Of a stretch of DNA of 33,274 bases, positions 1-7,541 are shown piece after piece. The notes below the pieces were generated by a model. The model searched no databases, had not been told where the DNA came from, and saw only the letters and a program-made list of their open reading frames with translations. Location: the NCBI RefSeq assembly GCF_900269665.1, contig NZ_LT985361.1:4842827-4876100 (forward strand), in the 5' to 3' direction. Numbering within the stretch: position 1 is the stretch's first letter; each line of letters opens with the position of its first letter. The translations under genes and the position numbers were made by a program. This DNA is from Nocardia suismassiliense (GTDB lineage: Bacteria > Actinomycetota > Actinomycetes > Mycobacteriales > Mycobacteriaceae).

Positions 1-1290
1 GTGGTCGTCGGTGATGACCAGGAAGTTCAGCAGGTGGTCGATGCCGCCGGCGAGCAGATCCAGTAGTTCGTTGCCGACCAGGCGGCCCGCGCGCCCGTCC
101 CAAGGCCCGGTCGGGCCGCGGCCGTTGTCGTAGACGCCGCGAACTCCGCTGTCGGACAGGCACATCGAGAAGGCCTGGACGGCGGGGGTCAGGCCGACGT
201 TCTCGATGCCGCCGTGGCCGGGGAATTCGATGCGGGCGGCGGAGTTGGCGCCTTTGGAGTTGCCGGTGTACTCGTCGAAGGCGCCGACGACCCAGTCGAG
301 GAAGTGGTCGGTGTGGCCGCGGCCCACCCAGTCGTTGGGGTTGGGCAGGCCGCTGTTGAACCACAGCCGGGGGCTTTCGGTCGCGCCGCCGGCCAGCACC
401 ACCGCGGTGGCGTCTTCGGTGAACTGTTCACCGGTGGTGTTGTTGCGCCAGGTCACCCCGGTCGCCACCACCTCGTTGCCGCGCTGGTGGGAGGTGATCG
501 CGGTGGCGAAGGAGTCCGCGATCAACTCGACCGGTTTGCCGCCGGGGCGTACCGCATCCGCGGCGAGACCGAGCGGTATGTAGCTGTTGTCGGTGGAGCG
601 TTTGGCGACCAGATTGCGGGGCGCGTGGATCGGTTCGTAACAGCCTTGGAAGCAGTGGCCGCAGAATGTGCAGCCGGTCGCGGCGGGATAGGTGAGCAGA
701 TCGGCGCGGTCGGTGCGTCCGGCGTTGCCGCCTGGTTGGAGGATCGCGTTCTGCTGGGGCCGGAACGCGATGTTGGTGGTGTTGCGTGAGGTCTGGACGG
801 ACAATCCGGCGTTTTCGCAGCCACGGAAGGTGAGCGCTTCCTTGGTGCCCATCGCCGCGGTCTGCACCGGCAGGGTCGCCTCGACCCACTCCAGGTAGGG
901 CACGAATTCGGCGTAGCTGAACGGGAATTCGTGTTCGCGATCGTAGGCTGCGGCGTCCGGCCCTGAATAGCCTTGGAAGACACCGGGATACGGGCGTGGG
1001 CAGTTGCCGAAATAGTGGGCGGTGGTGCCGCCGACTCCGGATAGTTGCCAGGCGTACAGGTTCGACGCCCACTCCCGGAACCAGCCCGGCTTCCGGCGAT
1101 TTTGCGGACCGAAACGCAGGAAACCGTCGTTGGGGTTGTTGGCGTCGTTCTCCGCGTGCGACCACTGCGATCGGGGTGCGGCGTGGCGCGGGCCGCCTTC
1201 CAGCAGCAGCACATCCAGCCCCCGCCCGGCCAACTCGGCAGCGATCACCGGGCCGCCGCCGCCCGCGCCGATCACGATGACATCACGCAT
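1..1290 (-). CDS. GMC-family FAD oxidoreductase (partial, C-terminus beyond left edge)
   Basis: The frame is open from ATG 1290 to the window edge, giving 430 residues with no stop. The N-terminus is a classic dinucleotide-binding fold (MRDVIVIGAGGGGPVIAAEL, then an LLLEGG strand end), expected to hold FAD. A cysteine cluster C-x2-C-x2-C-x3-C lies at about residues 207-217 (CTFCGHCFQGC). This resembles the cysteine-rich insert of long-chain alcohol or sterol-type GMC enzymes and also looks like a ferredoxin-type Fe-S motif; whether it binds metal is not known. The catalytic His/Asn end of the family lies outside the window. The start overlaps the stop of the upstream Tat protein by 8 bases, so the pair is translationally coupled. 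The enzyme has no signal peptide of its own. The substrate is probably an alcohol, sterol or polyol and cannot be read from sequence. Confidence 0.9.
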   Translation of the reverse strand, partial: MRDVIVIGAGGGGPVIAAELAGRGLDVLLLEGGPRHAAPRSQWSHAENDANNPNDGFLRFGPQNRRKPGWFREWASNLYAWQLSGVGGTTAHYFGNCPRPYPGVFQGYSGPDAAAYDREHEFPFSYAEFVPYLEWVEATLPVQTAAMGTKEALTFRGCENAGLSVQTSRNTTNIAFRPQQNAILQPGGNAGRTDRADLLTYPAATGCTFCGHCFQGCYEPIHAPRNLVAKRSTDNSYIPLGLAADAVRPGGKPVELIADSFATAITSHQRGNEVVATGVTWRNNTTGEQFTEDATAVVLAGGATESPRLWFNSGLPNPNDWVGRGHTDHFLDWVVGAFDEYTGNSKGANSAARIEFPGHGGIENVGLTPAVQAFSMCLSDSGVRGVYDNGRGPTGPWDGRAGRLVGNELLDLLAGGIDHLLNFLVITDDH

Positions 1291-2164
1291 CCGCCGGTAC
1301 CTCCCTGCGCCCTTGGTAATAGCCGATCAGCTCGGGATGGCCCTCGACCAACCCGTCCGGGCGGTACCCGGTGATCTCCCACGACGGTGGCCGCGCAGGC
1401 ACGGTGCGTGTGACCGGGTCGAACATCTCCATTTCGGAGTAGACGCTGAAGGCGGCGGCTTCGAGGATCAGCCCGCCCGCGAAGCGCAGGAATCCGGTGC
1501 CCGTGCCGCGCAACGGCCCGGGCAGTGCGCGGTCGACGATCGAGACCAACGCAGGGATGGGGCGTTCGAGCAACTCGAGGACACGGCATTTGTCGTGCAG
1601 GCTCAGCCGGGCGAACGGGGACCCGAGCGGTCCGACCAGGGTGGCGGGCGCGACGAGCAACGCACCGAAGTTCAGCGCCAGCGCCAGCAGAACCGACAGC
1701 GGCAGCACGCGATCGGAGTAGCGGTAGCCCAGCGCCTGATCGATGCGCCGGCCTTGCTCGGGAGTGACACCCAGCAGTTGGGGTGCCGGTATGCCGAGCT
1801 CGTCCAACGCCTGGGCGAAACCCAGGGCCAGCGGTCTGGTCAGCTGATCGCCTGCGGCCAAATAGTTGTCGAACAGCCCGCGCATGAACTCACCGCCCCC
1901 GACCTCGATCGGACCCGGCCCGGGCCGCGGCGTGCCCTGCACTCGGGACCATTCGTCCGGTCCGGGGAACACCATCACGCAAACCCCGCGCAGGGTATCG
2001 AGCACCACGGCGTCGACGGCGGCGAACGGGCTCGCACGCGCCACCGTGGGTGTGATGGCGCCCGGTGCCAGCGATCCCGCGCCCGCGCAGGCCACGAACC
2101 AGGCCATCCGCGTCAGGAAGTCCCGGCGATCGACACCCGCGAGAGCACGATCCTCGTTCGACAT
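1283..2164 (-). CDS. Tat-signal protein, probable small partner subunit of the GMC oxidoreductase
   Basis: This is a 293-residue protein. ATG 2164 is chosen over an upstream in-frame GTG (2263) because it puts a twin-arginine signal at the N-terminus: RRDFLT at about residues 13-18, a hydrophobic stretch, then an Ala-rich end near ARA-SPF. After the signal, the protein is mostly alpha-helical with no catalytic motif that I recognise. In actinomycetes and proteobacteria, Tat-type small subunits of the gluconate 2-dehydrogenase subunit 3 kind often sit beside GMC flavoproteins. The 8-base stop/start overlap with the downstream GMC gene supports a complex. I infer that it may carry the leaderless flavoprotein across the membrane. 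The family name is uncertain. Confidence 0.8.
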   Translation of the reverse strand: MSNEDRALAGVDRRDFLTRMAWFVACAGAGSLAPGAITPTVARASPFAAVDAVVLDTLRGVCVMVFPGPDEWSRVQGTPRPGPGPIEVGGGEFMRGLFDNYLAAGDQLTRPLALGFAQALDELGIPAPQLLGVTPEQGRRIDQALGYRYSDRVLPLSVLLALALNFGALLVAPATLVGPLGSPFARLSLHDKCRVLELLERPIPALVSIVDRALPGPLRGTGTGFLRFAGGLILEAAAFSVYSEMEMFDPVTRTVPARPPSWEITGYRPDGLVEGHPELIGYYQGRREVPADA

Positions 2165-2934
2165 CGCGACCCCCTGTGTTCGGAGTCCGGAATGGCCTTG
2201 TTTCACGGTATCGGCGTAGTGGCGGCCGGTTGGGCGAACTGCTCGATAATCGTCGCATTGCACAACGCCGGTCGGCTTCCAATTGTGAACTGCCCCAAGG
2301 GTTCTAGTATGCGCACTGCTTATTCAGGTGTTGGTGGGCACACGAAAGCCCTGGCGAAACCTTGCGCGGCAGGGTCGTTGACGCATGCAGCACCGACCCA
2401 GCAGCCCGCTCCGAATGGGCGGCATACGTCTACGCCATTTCACCGACAGGATCGCCGTGGTGGCGGGTGCGGCACAGCGCATTGGTGCGCTACCGCACTG
2501 CGGGGATCCTGCCGTGCGGGGCGTCCTACTGTGCGCCACGCCGCGCTGTTTCGGATCGTCGTGGTGACCGCGATGCCGGAACGCCGGCCTTCTCGATGCG
2601 CGCGGCAGCCAGCCTCCAACAGTTGGCCCGAGTCGACCCGGGGGCCAGGGCCGACCTGCTCGAGATAACGAGCCCGCTCAGACGCTATGGGCGGGACGTT
2701 CGGTCGCTGACCGCACCGCAGGAAAGGCGATGCACCAAGGTGACCCGGCGCGCGAGTCGATGCGCCGGCTCGACCCACGCGATGAGCCATCAATCAGCCG
2801 GCGGACAACGGGCAACGCCGCAGTCGGGCAGCCTGCGCGATTCCTTACGCGGGCTGAGCGGTGATCGGTGGGTGAGTGGGTACCTCGGCAGGAGTCCAGG
2901 GGTTGACCACTGGATAACTCGGAGTACGCTCAGA
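2165..2934. other. Long intergenic region with an SDR gene relic
   Basis: About 770 bases separate the divergent Tat-protein and TetR genes. Long frames exist on both strands but they are arginine/proline-rich and show no domain. The one recognisable item is a short degenerate piece of a short-chain dehydrogenase gene around 2436-2512, listed separately. The rest looks non-coding or decayed. Confidence 0.5.
2436..2512 (+). pseudogene. Relic of a FabG-like short-chain dehydrogenase 5' end
   Basis: Translation reads HFTDRIAVVAGAAQRIGA, almost the N-terminus of the intact SDR encoded at 9399-10151 (RFTDRIAVVTGAAQGIGA). At DNA level, a 25-base stretch from 2438 is identical to the intact gene and is followed by about 30 bases with scattered substitutions. 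Similarity continues weakly through the ALRL region with small gaps, after which the frame is lost. The Rossmann Gly motif is already damaged (Gly to Arg in QGIGA). There is no start context and no downstream SDR sequence, so this is a fragment, not a gene. Confidence 0.7.
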
Positions 2935-2950
2935 AATGAGTCCACTCATT
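2903..2950 (+). promoter_or_regulatory. tetR promoter with palindromic operator AATGAGTCCACTCATT
   Basis: A possible -35 (TTGACC, 2903-2908) and -10 (TACGCT, 2925-2930) are 16 bases apart. Just downstream, covering the expected transcription start, lies a perfect palindrome with 7-base arms and a 2-base centre at 2935-2950. The position is typical of an autoregulatory TetR operator and would control the whole tetR-dehydrogenase-oleate hydratase run. The assignment to this TetR is inferred from position. Confidence 0.65.
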
Positions 2951-2965
2951 ATTGGAGGTGTTGCG

Positions 2966-3613
2966 GTGATGACCACGCCGGAAGCGGCATCCACCGGCCG
3001 CCGGGTGCGCAACATGCGGGACAAGCAGTCGCGCATTTTCGAGGCCGCGGCCGCGTTGTTCGCCGAGCGTGGTTTCGACAGTGTCACCACTCAGCAGATC
3101 TCCGATCGCGCGGACGTGGCGGCTGGCACGTTGTTCCGGTACGCCTCGTCCAAGGGCGAGCTGCTGCTGATGGTCTACAACGAGGAGTTCCGCACCGCCC
3201 TCGAGCTGGGCGAACAGGAGTCACGCACGGAAGGTGATCCGGTGCGTGCGGTGCAGGCCATGGTGCGCCCGATCCTGGAAGCCGCGGACCGCCGCGTGGA
3301 GAACACGGTGGCGTATCAGCGGGAGTTGCTCTTCGGCGCACCCACCGAGCAGTACCGCGCCGAGGGTCTCGCCTTGGTCGCCCGGCTGGAGGCGATGATC
3401 GCCGAACGGCTCACCGCGGGTGTGACAGCTTCCGAGGCCGACGCGAAAGATCTGTTCGCCCGAGCATTGCTAGCGGGACGCAGTGTATTCGCTGTGCTGC
3501 ATCTCATCCTGGCCCGGCCGTCGACCGGCGCGCATCCCGGCCGCGACGCGACCGGTGACCTGCATGACCAGATAGCCCAGATCGTGGCGGGTTTCTTCGC
3601 CTCGATCCAGTGA
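2966..3613 (+). CDS. TetR/AcrR family transcriptional regulator
   Basis: This is a one-component repressor of about 215 residues. The N-terminal helix-turn-helix is clear: IFEAAAALFAERGF, then TTQQISDRADVAAGTLFRYASSKGELL. The C-terminal half is a helical ligand-binding domain. GTG 2966 is preferred, 8 bases after GGAGG (2953-2957); ATG 2969 in the same frame is almost as good. An upstream ATG at 2936 lies inside the operator palindrome and is unlikely to be used. Its stop is 47 bases before the dehydrogenase, and a palindromic operator sits at its own promoter. It probably represses itself and the two fatty-acid genes, responding to a fatty acid or acyl-CoA (inference). Confidence 0.92.
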   Translation: MMTTPEAASTGRRVRNMRDKQSRIFEAAAALFAERGFDSVTTQQISDRADVAAGTLFRYASSKGELLLMVYNEEFRTALELGEQESRTEGDPVRAVQAMVRPILEAADRRVENTVAYQRELLFGAPTEQYRAEGLALVARLEAMIAERLTAGVTASEADAKDLFARALLAGRSVFAVLHLILARPSTGAHPGRDATGDLHDQIAQIVAGFFASIQ

Positions 3614-3660
3614 GTGGACGTCGAGGGGCGAACCTCGCCTCCGGCAGGAAGGAGAACACC

Positions 3661-4512
3661 ATGAGCATCCGTAAGGTGACCGTTCTCGGTACCGGGGTCC
3701 TCGGTTCGCAGATCGCATTCCAGACCGCGTTCAGCGGATTCGAGGTCACGGCCTACGACATCAACGACAACGCGTTGAAGGCGGCGAACGAGCGTTTCGC
3801 CAAGCTGGTGTCGATCTACCGCGACGAGGTCGATGGCGCCGGTGACGGCAAAGCCGAAAAGGCCGCAGATTCCATTGTTTTGACCGCTGATCTGGCGGAG
3901 GCCGTCAAGGACGCCGACCTGGTCATCGAGGCGGTGCCCGAGGTGGTGAAGATCAAGCAGGACACCTATCAGAAGCTGAGCGAATTGGCCCCGCACCGGA
4001 CCATTTTCGCGACCAACTCCTCGACCTTGCTGCCGAGCGATCTCAAGGAGTCCACCGGGCGTCCCGACCGGTTCCTCGCGCTGCATTTCGCCAACGATGT
4101 GTGGCGCTACAACACCGCCGAGGTGATGGGCACCAAGGACACCGATCCGGAGGTGTTCCGTGCGGTGGCCGAGTTCGCCGAGGCGATCGGCATGGTGCCG
4201 ATCGAGTTGCACAAGGAGAAGGCCGGTTACGTGGTCAACTCGCTGCTGGTGCCGCTGTTGAACTCCGCGATGGCGTTGAGTGCGGGCGGCTATGCCGATC
4301 CCGAAGCGGTCGACAAGACCTGGCGTATCGCCACCGGCGCCCCGTTCGGGCCGTTCCAGATGATCGACGTCCTCGGCCTCAACACTCCGTACAACATCTT
4401 GGTCAACAGCGACGACGACGGCAAGAAGCTCGCGGCGTGGCTCAAGGACAACTACATCGATAAAGGCAAGCTCGGCAAGTCCAGCGGCGAAGGGTTCTAC
4501 AAGTACTCGTAA
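3661..4512 (+). CDS. 3-hydroxyacyl-CoA dehydrogenase-fold NAD(P) oxidoreductase
   Basis: This 283-residue enzyme is the usual length of a stand-alone 3-hydroxyacyl-CoA dehydrogenase. The N-terminal Rossmann motif is VTVLGTGVLGSQIA, followed by DLVIEAVPE and the NSSTL motif. The catalytic dyad is kept at family spacing: His in LHFAND and Glu 12 residues later in TAEVMG. The C-terminal domain has the KEKAGYVVNSLL and GPFQMIDVLGL segments, and the protein ends GEGFYKYS as in the family. The SD AGGAG stands just before ATG 3661. It lies between a TetR gene and oleate hydratase, so its substrate may be a free hydroxy fatty acid such as 10-hydroxystearate rather than an acyl-CoA. The fold is certain, the substrate is inferred. 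Confidence 0.9.
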   Translation: MSIRKVTVLGTGVLGSQIAFQTAFSGFEVTAYDINDNALKAANERFAKLVSIYRDEVDGAGDGKAEKAADSIVLTADLAEAVKDADLVIEAVPEVVKIKQDTYQKLSELAPHRTIFATNSSTLLPSDLKESTGRPDRFLALHFANDVWRYNTAEVMGTKDTDPEVFRAVAEFAEAIGMVPIELHKEKAGYVVNSLLVPLLNSAMALSAGGYADPEAVDKTWRIATGAPFGPFQMIDVLGLNTPYNILVNSDDDGKKLAAWLKDNYIDKGKLGKSSGEGFYKYS

Positions 4513-4560
4513 ACGTTTGCGCGGCAAGTAATTCCGAACCATTTTCAGGAGAGGGGTCAC

Positions 4561-6330
4561 ATGTACTACAGCAGCGGCAACTATGAGGCCTTTGCCCGGC
4601 CGCGCAAGCCCGAGGGTGTGCAGGACAAGACGGCGTGGTTCGTCGGGGCGGGGCTGGCCTCGCTGTCGGGTGCGGCGTTCCTCATCCGGGACGGTCAGAT
4701 GTCGGGTGACAAGATCACCGTGTTCGAGCGGTTGAAGCTGCCCGGTGGCGCGCTCGACGGCATCAAGGAGCCGAAGAAGGGTTTCGTGATCCGCGGTGGC
4801 CGCGAGATGGAGAACCATTTCGAATGCCTGTGGGATCTGTTCCGGTCGGTGCCGTCGATGGAGATCGACGGGGCCAGTGTGCTGGACGAGTTCTATTGGC
4901 TGAACAAGGACGACCCGAACTCCTCGTTGCAGCGGGCCACCGAGAAACGCGGTCAGGACGCGCACACCGACGGCTTGTTCACGCTGAGCAACAAGGCGCA
5001 GAAGGACATGATCAAGGTGTTCCTCGCCGCGCCGGAGGAGATGGAGAACAAGCGCATCAACGAGGTCTTCGGCGAGGACTTCTTGCAGAGCAACTTCTGG
5101 CTGTACTGGCGCACGATGTTCGCCTTCGAGGAGTGGCACAGCGCGCTGGAGATGAAGTTGTATCTGCATCGCTTCATCCACCACATCGGCGGTCTGCCCG
5201 ACTTCTCGGCATTGAAGTTCACCAAATACAACCAGTACGAGTCGCTGGTATTGCCGCTGTATCGGTGGCTGCTCGATCAGGGCGTGACGTTCCGGTTCGA
5301 TACCGAGATCACCGACATCGACTTCCATCTGACCCGGGAACGCAAGCAGGCCACCAAGATCCACTGGGTCTCGGAGGGCACCGAGGGCAGTGTCGAGCTG
5401 GGCGAGAACGATCTGTTGTTCACCACGATCGGTTCGCTCACCGAGAACTCCAACGACGGCGATCACCACACGCCGGCGAGGCTGCTCGACGGTCCGGCGC
5501 CGGCGTGGGATCTGTGGCGGCGGATCGCGGCCAAGGACCCTGCGTTCGGGCACCCCGATGTGTTCGGTGGGCATATTCCGGAGACCAAATGGGAGTCGGC
5601 GACCGTCACCACACTCGACGAGCGCATCCCCGGGTATATCCAGAAGATCTGTAAGCGTGATCCGTTCAGCGGGAAGGTCGTCACCGGCGGCATCGTCACC
5701 GTGAAGGACTCGAGCTGGTTGATGAGCTGGACGGTGAACCGGCAGCCGCATTTCAAGCAGCAGCCCAAGGATCAGATCGTGGTCTGGATCTACTCGCTGT
5801 TCGTGGATGTGCCCGGCGATTACGTCAAGAAGCCGATGAGCGAATGCACCGGCGAGGAAATCACCCAGGAATGGCTCTACCACATGGGTGTGCCGGAAGC
5901 CGAAATCGGTGAGCTGGCGGCGAATTCGGCGAAATGCGTGCCGGTGATGATGCCGTATGTGACGGCGTTCTTCATGCCGCGTCAGGCCGGTGACCGCCCC
6001 GACGTGGTGCCGCAGGGATCGGTGAACTTCGCGTTCATCGGTCAGTTCGCCGAGTCGACCCGCGATTGCATTTTCACCACGGAGTACTCGGTGCGCACCG
6101 CGATGGAGGCGTCGTATCAGCTGCTCGGGATCGAGCGTGGCGTGCCGGAGGTCTACAACTCGACCTATGACGTGCGCAAGCTGCTGGCCGCGACGAGTCG
6201 ACTACGCGACGGGGACGAGCTGCATATCCCTGGGCCGGATGTGTTGCGGAAGAAGTTGATGAAGAAGTTGGAGTCGACCGAGATCGGGGTCATGCTCGAG
6301 GAGTATGGGCTGGTCGCGGACAAGAAATAG
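4561..6330 (+). CDS. ohyA: Oleate hydratase (myosin-cross-reactive antigen family)
   Basis: This is an FAD-dependent hydratase of 589 residues, normal for the family. It adds water to cis-9 double bonds, for example oleate to (R)-10-hydroxystearate. Sequence hallmarks are an N-terminal GAGLASLSGAAFLIRDG nucleotide-binding motif, FERLKLPGGALDG, the RGGREMENHFECLWDLF block, FWLYWRTMFAFEEWHSALEMKLY, and a C-terminal FIGQFAESTRDCIFTTEYSVRTAMEA FAD-binding block. SD GGAGAGG is 5-6 bases before ATG 4561. The gene is 48 bases after the dehydrogenase. Likely roles are detoxifying unsaturated fatty acids or making hydroxy/keto fatty acids. No signal peptide is present; the enzyme is cytosolic or membrane-peripheral. 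Confidence 0.97.
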   Translation: MYYSSGNYEAFARPRKPEGVQDKTAWFVGAGLASLSGAAFLIRDGQMSGDKITVFERLKLPGGALDGIKEPKKGFVIRGGREMENHFECLWDLFRSVPSMEIDGASVLDEFYWLNKDDPNSSLQRATEKRGQDAHTDGLFTLSNKAQKDMIKVFLAAPEEMENKRINEVFGEDFLQSNFWLYWRTMFAFEEWHSALEMKLYLHRFIHHIGGLPDFSALKFTKYNQYESLVLPLYRWLLDQGVTFRFDTEITDIDFHLTRERKQATKIHWVSEGTEGSVELGENDLLFTTIGSLTENSNDGDHHTPARLLDGPAPAWDLWRRIAAKDPAFGHPDVFGGHIPETKWESATVTTLDERIPGYIQKICKRDPFSGKVVTGGIVTVKDSSWLMSWTVNRQPHFKQQPKDQIVVWIYSLFVDVPGDYVKKPMSECTGEEITQEWLYHMGVPEAEIGELAANSAKCVPVMMPYVTAFFMPRQAGDRPDVVPQGSVNFAFIGQFAESTRDCIFTTEYSVRTAMEASYQLLGIERGVPEVYNSTYDVRKLLAATSRLRDGDELHIPGPDVLRKKLMKKLESTEIGVMLEEYGLVADKK

Positions 6331-6346
6331 TTTCGGCGGTTCGGGG

Positions 6347-6369
6347 GGCTCGGGCCAGTGGGCCGGGCC
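6347..6369. terminator. Hairpin terminator after oleate hydratase
   Basis: GC-rich arms at 6347-6356 and 6360-6369 pair over 9 of 10 positions, with a 3-base AGT loop, 17 bases after the ohyA stop. There is no strong T tract, as is common in actinomycetes. It lies between convergent genes and may serve both. Confidence 0.55.
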
Positions 6370-6472
6370 TCCTTTGCTTGGGCTGCACGACGGGGCCGCC
6401 TGAGTCACGGAGGTCGACGCTAGGGCACCATCGGTTCTGCAGTTGACCGGCAGGACCGGATCTGTGCAGAGA

Positions 6473-7216
6473 TCAAGCTTCCGGGACCAGGACCAGGAAC
6501 AGGAAGGCCAGAAATCGGGGGTCGTCCCTATCTTCAAAGAATTCGGGGAACCGCTCGAGCGCCTCTGGTGCGGGGCCGGGCTCGTCGAGGTGGGTCACTC
6601 GAAATCCGGTGTCGGAGAATGTTTTGAACATGGTCGACAGTGACCGGTCCCAAAACGTCAGGTCGGCGTCTTGTCCTGCCATGTCCGTCACGTGCCGGGG
6701 CCGTGTGGCGAAGTAGTTGGTTTTGTTGCCTGCTTGGAGGTCGGTGAACCACATTACGAGCGGATGTTCCACGGACAGGATCAGGCGGCCTCCGGGCTTC
6801 AGCACCCGTCGGATCTCCGTTAGCGGGGAATGCCAGTCCTGGAGATAGTGGAGGGTCAGAGAGCACACGACGTCGTCGAAGGTGGAGTCGTCGAAGGGCA
6901 ACGGTTGAGCTAGATCTGCGACGTAGAGCTCTGTGGCGCTTCCGACGCGGTCGCGGGCGATGTCGATGAGAGCTTTGCTGCCGTCGATTCCGACGGCGGT
7001 AGCTCCGCCCTGGATCAAGTCGAGCAGCGTTGGGCCGGAGCCACACCCCACGTCGAGCACGTGCTTACCGGAGACGTCACCGAGCAGATCGCGGATCGCG
7101 GGCCTGTTGTAGTACTCGTTGAGGAGACTGGTCGCGTTCTCCGCGGCGTAGGCTTTCGCGATCGGATCGTAGGCCGCGGCACAGCCTGAGTTGTCCGGAG
7201 GTGTCGAGGCTTCCAT
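6473..7216 (-). CDS. Class I SAM-dependent methyltransferase
   Basis: This is a 247-residue methyltransferase of the type-11 kind. Motif I is HVLDVGCGSGPTLLDL, the acidic post-I residue is in AVGIDGS, and motif II is around FDDVVCSLTLHYLQDW, followed by EIRRVLKPGGRLILSVEHPL. The substrate is unknown; small-molecule or quinone-like methylation is possible. No SD is seen at a useful distance. A TTAGCT hexamer ends 7 bases upstream of ATG 7216, so the transcript may be leaderless. It converges with ohyA and lies alone on its strand. Confidence 0.88.
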   Translation of the reverse strand: MEASTPPDNSGCAAAYDPIAKAYAAENATSLLNEYYNRPAIRDLLGDVSGKHVLDVGCGSGPTLLDLIQGGATAVGIDGSKALIDIARDRVGSATELYVADLAQPLPFDDSTFDDVVCSLTLHYLQDWHSPLTEIRRVLKPGGRLILSVEHPLVMWFTDLQAGNKTNYFATRPRHVTDMAGQDADLTFWDRSLSTMFKTFSDTGFRVTHLDEPGPAPEALERFPEFFEDRDDPRFLAFLFLVLVPEA

Positions 7217-7541
7217 ACTCCGAAGCTAACAGCCGTGCACGCGCGTCACTGGGTGCAACTGCCTCGGTCTAAACATGGCCTCATCGGCCTCGGGGTACTG
7301 CGACGCGCGGCTCGACAGTGGGTCTGCAACCGGGCGTGGCTTGGGGCGGCCCCTCGCTACCGTGCTGCCGGGGTGGCTTGGTGCGCAACAGGTTCAGCTC
7401 GTACCAGTGGGACGGTTGACCACAGCCGTGGGCTTTCGGTCGTGCCACTGCCGTGGCGTCTACGGTGAACTGATCAGCCCAGCGCTGGAGCTTCCGGGCA
7501 TTCCCGTCCTGTCGCCGCCAGGTGCGCACTGGCCCTGGCGC
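7217..7541. other. Intergenic region holding a GMC oxidoreductase relic
   Basis: About 325 bases lie between the methyltransferase start and the XRE gene end. No intact gene fits. The segment 7415-7478 is a clear decayed copy of part of a GMC oxidoreductase gene (listed separately). Flanking sequence down to about 7300 and up to about 7530 may belong to the same relic but cannot be aligned by eye. Confidence 0.5.
7415..7478 (-). pseudogene. Relic of a GMC oxidoreductase gene
   Basis: On the minus strand this segment reads DQFTVDATAVA and then loses frame. The GMC gene at the left edge reads EQFTEDATAVVLAGGATESPRLWFN. At DNA level, 7415-7478 aligns with 355-432 across its whole length. Long identical blocks (for example GGCTTTCGGTCG, TGGCGTCT, CGGTGAACTG) are interrupted by a net deletion of about 14 bases that shifts the frame. 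No intact GMC gene surrounds it, so it is a leftover of a duplicate or of a related paralogue. Confidence 0.72.

Noticed and set aside
1022..2668. 548-codon plus-strand frame across the GMC and Tat-protein genes
   Set aside because: It is antisense to two supported genes, with Arg/Pro-rich composition and no domain.
3316..5883. 855-codon open frame antisense to the dehydrogenase and oleate hydratase
   Set aside because: It is a mirror of high-GC codon use in well-identified genes, with low-complexity content and no domain.
7321..7370. Possible third copy of the dispersed repeat (CNRAW-like reading)
   Set aside because: Only a few short blocks match and they need several gaps. Chance similarity in GC-rich DNA is as likely.
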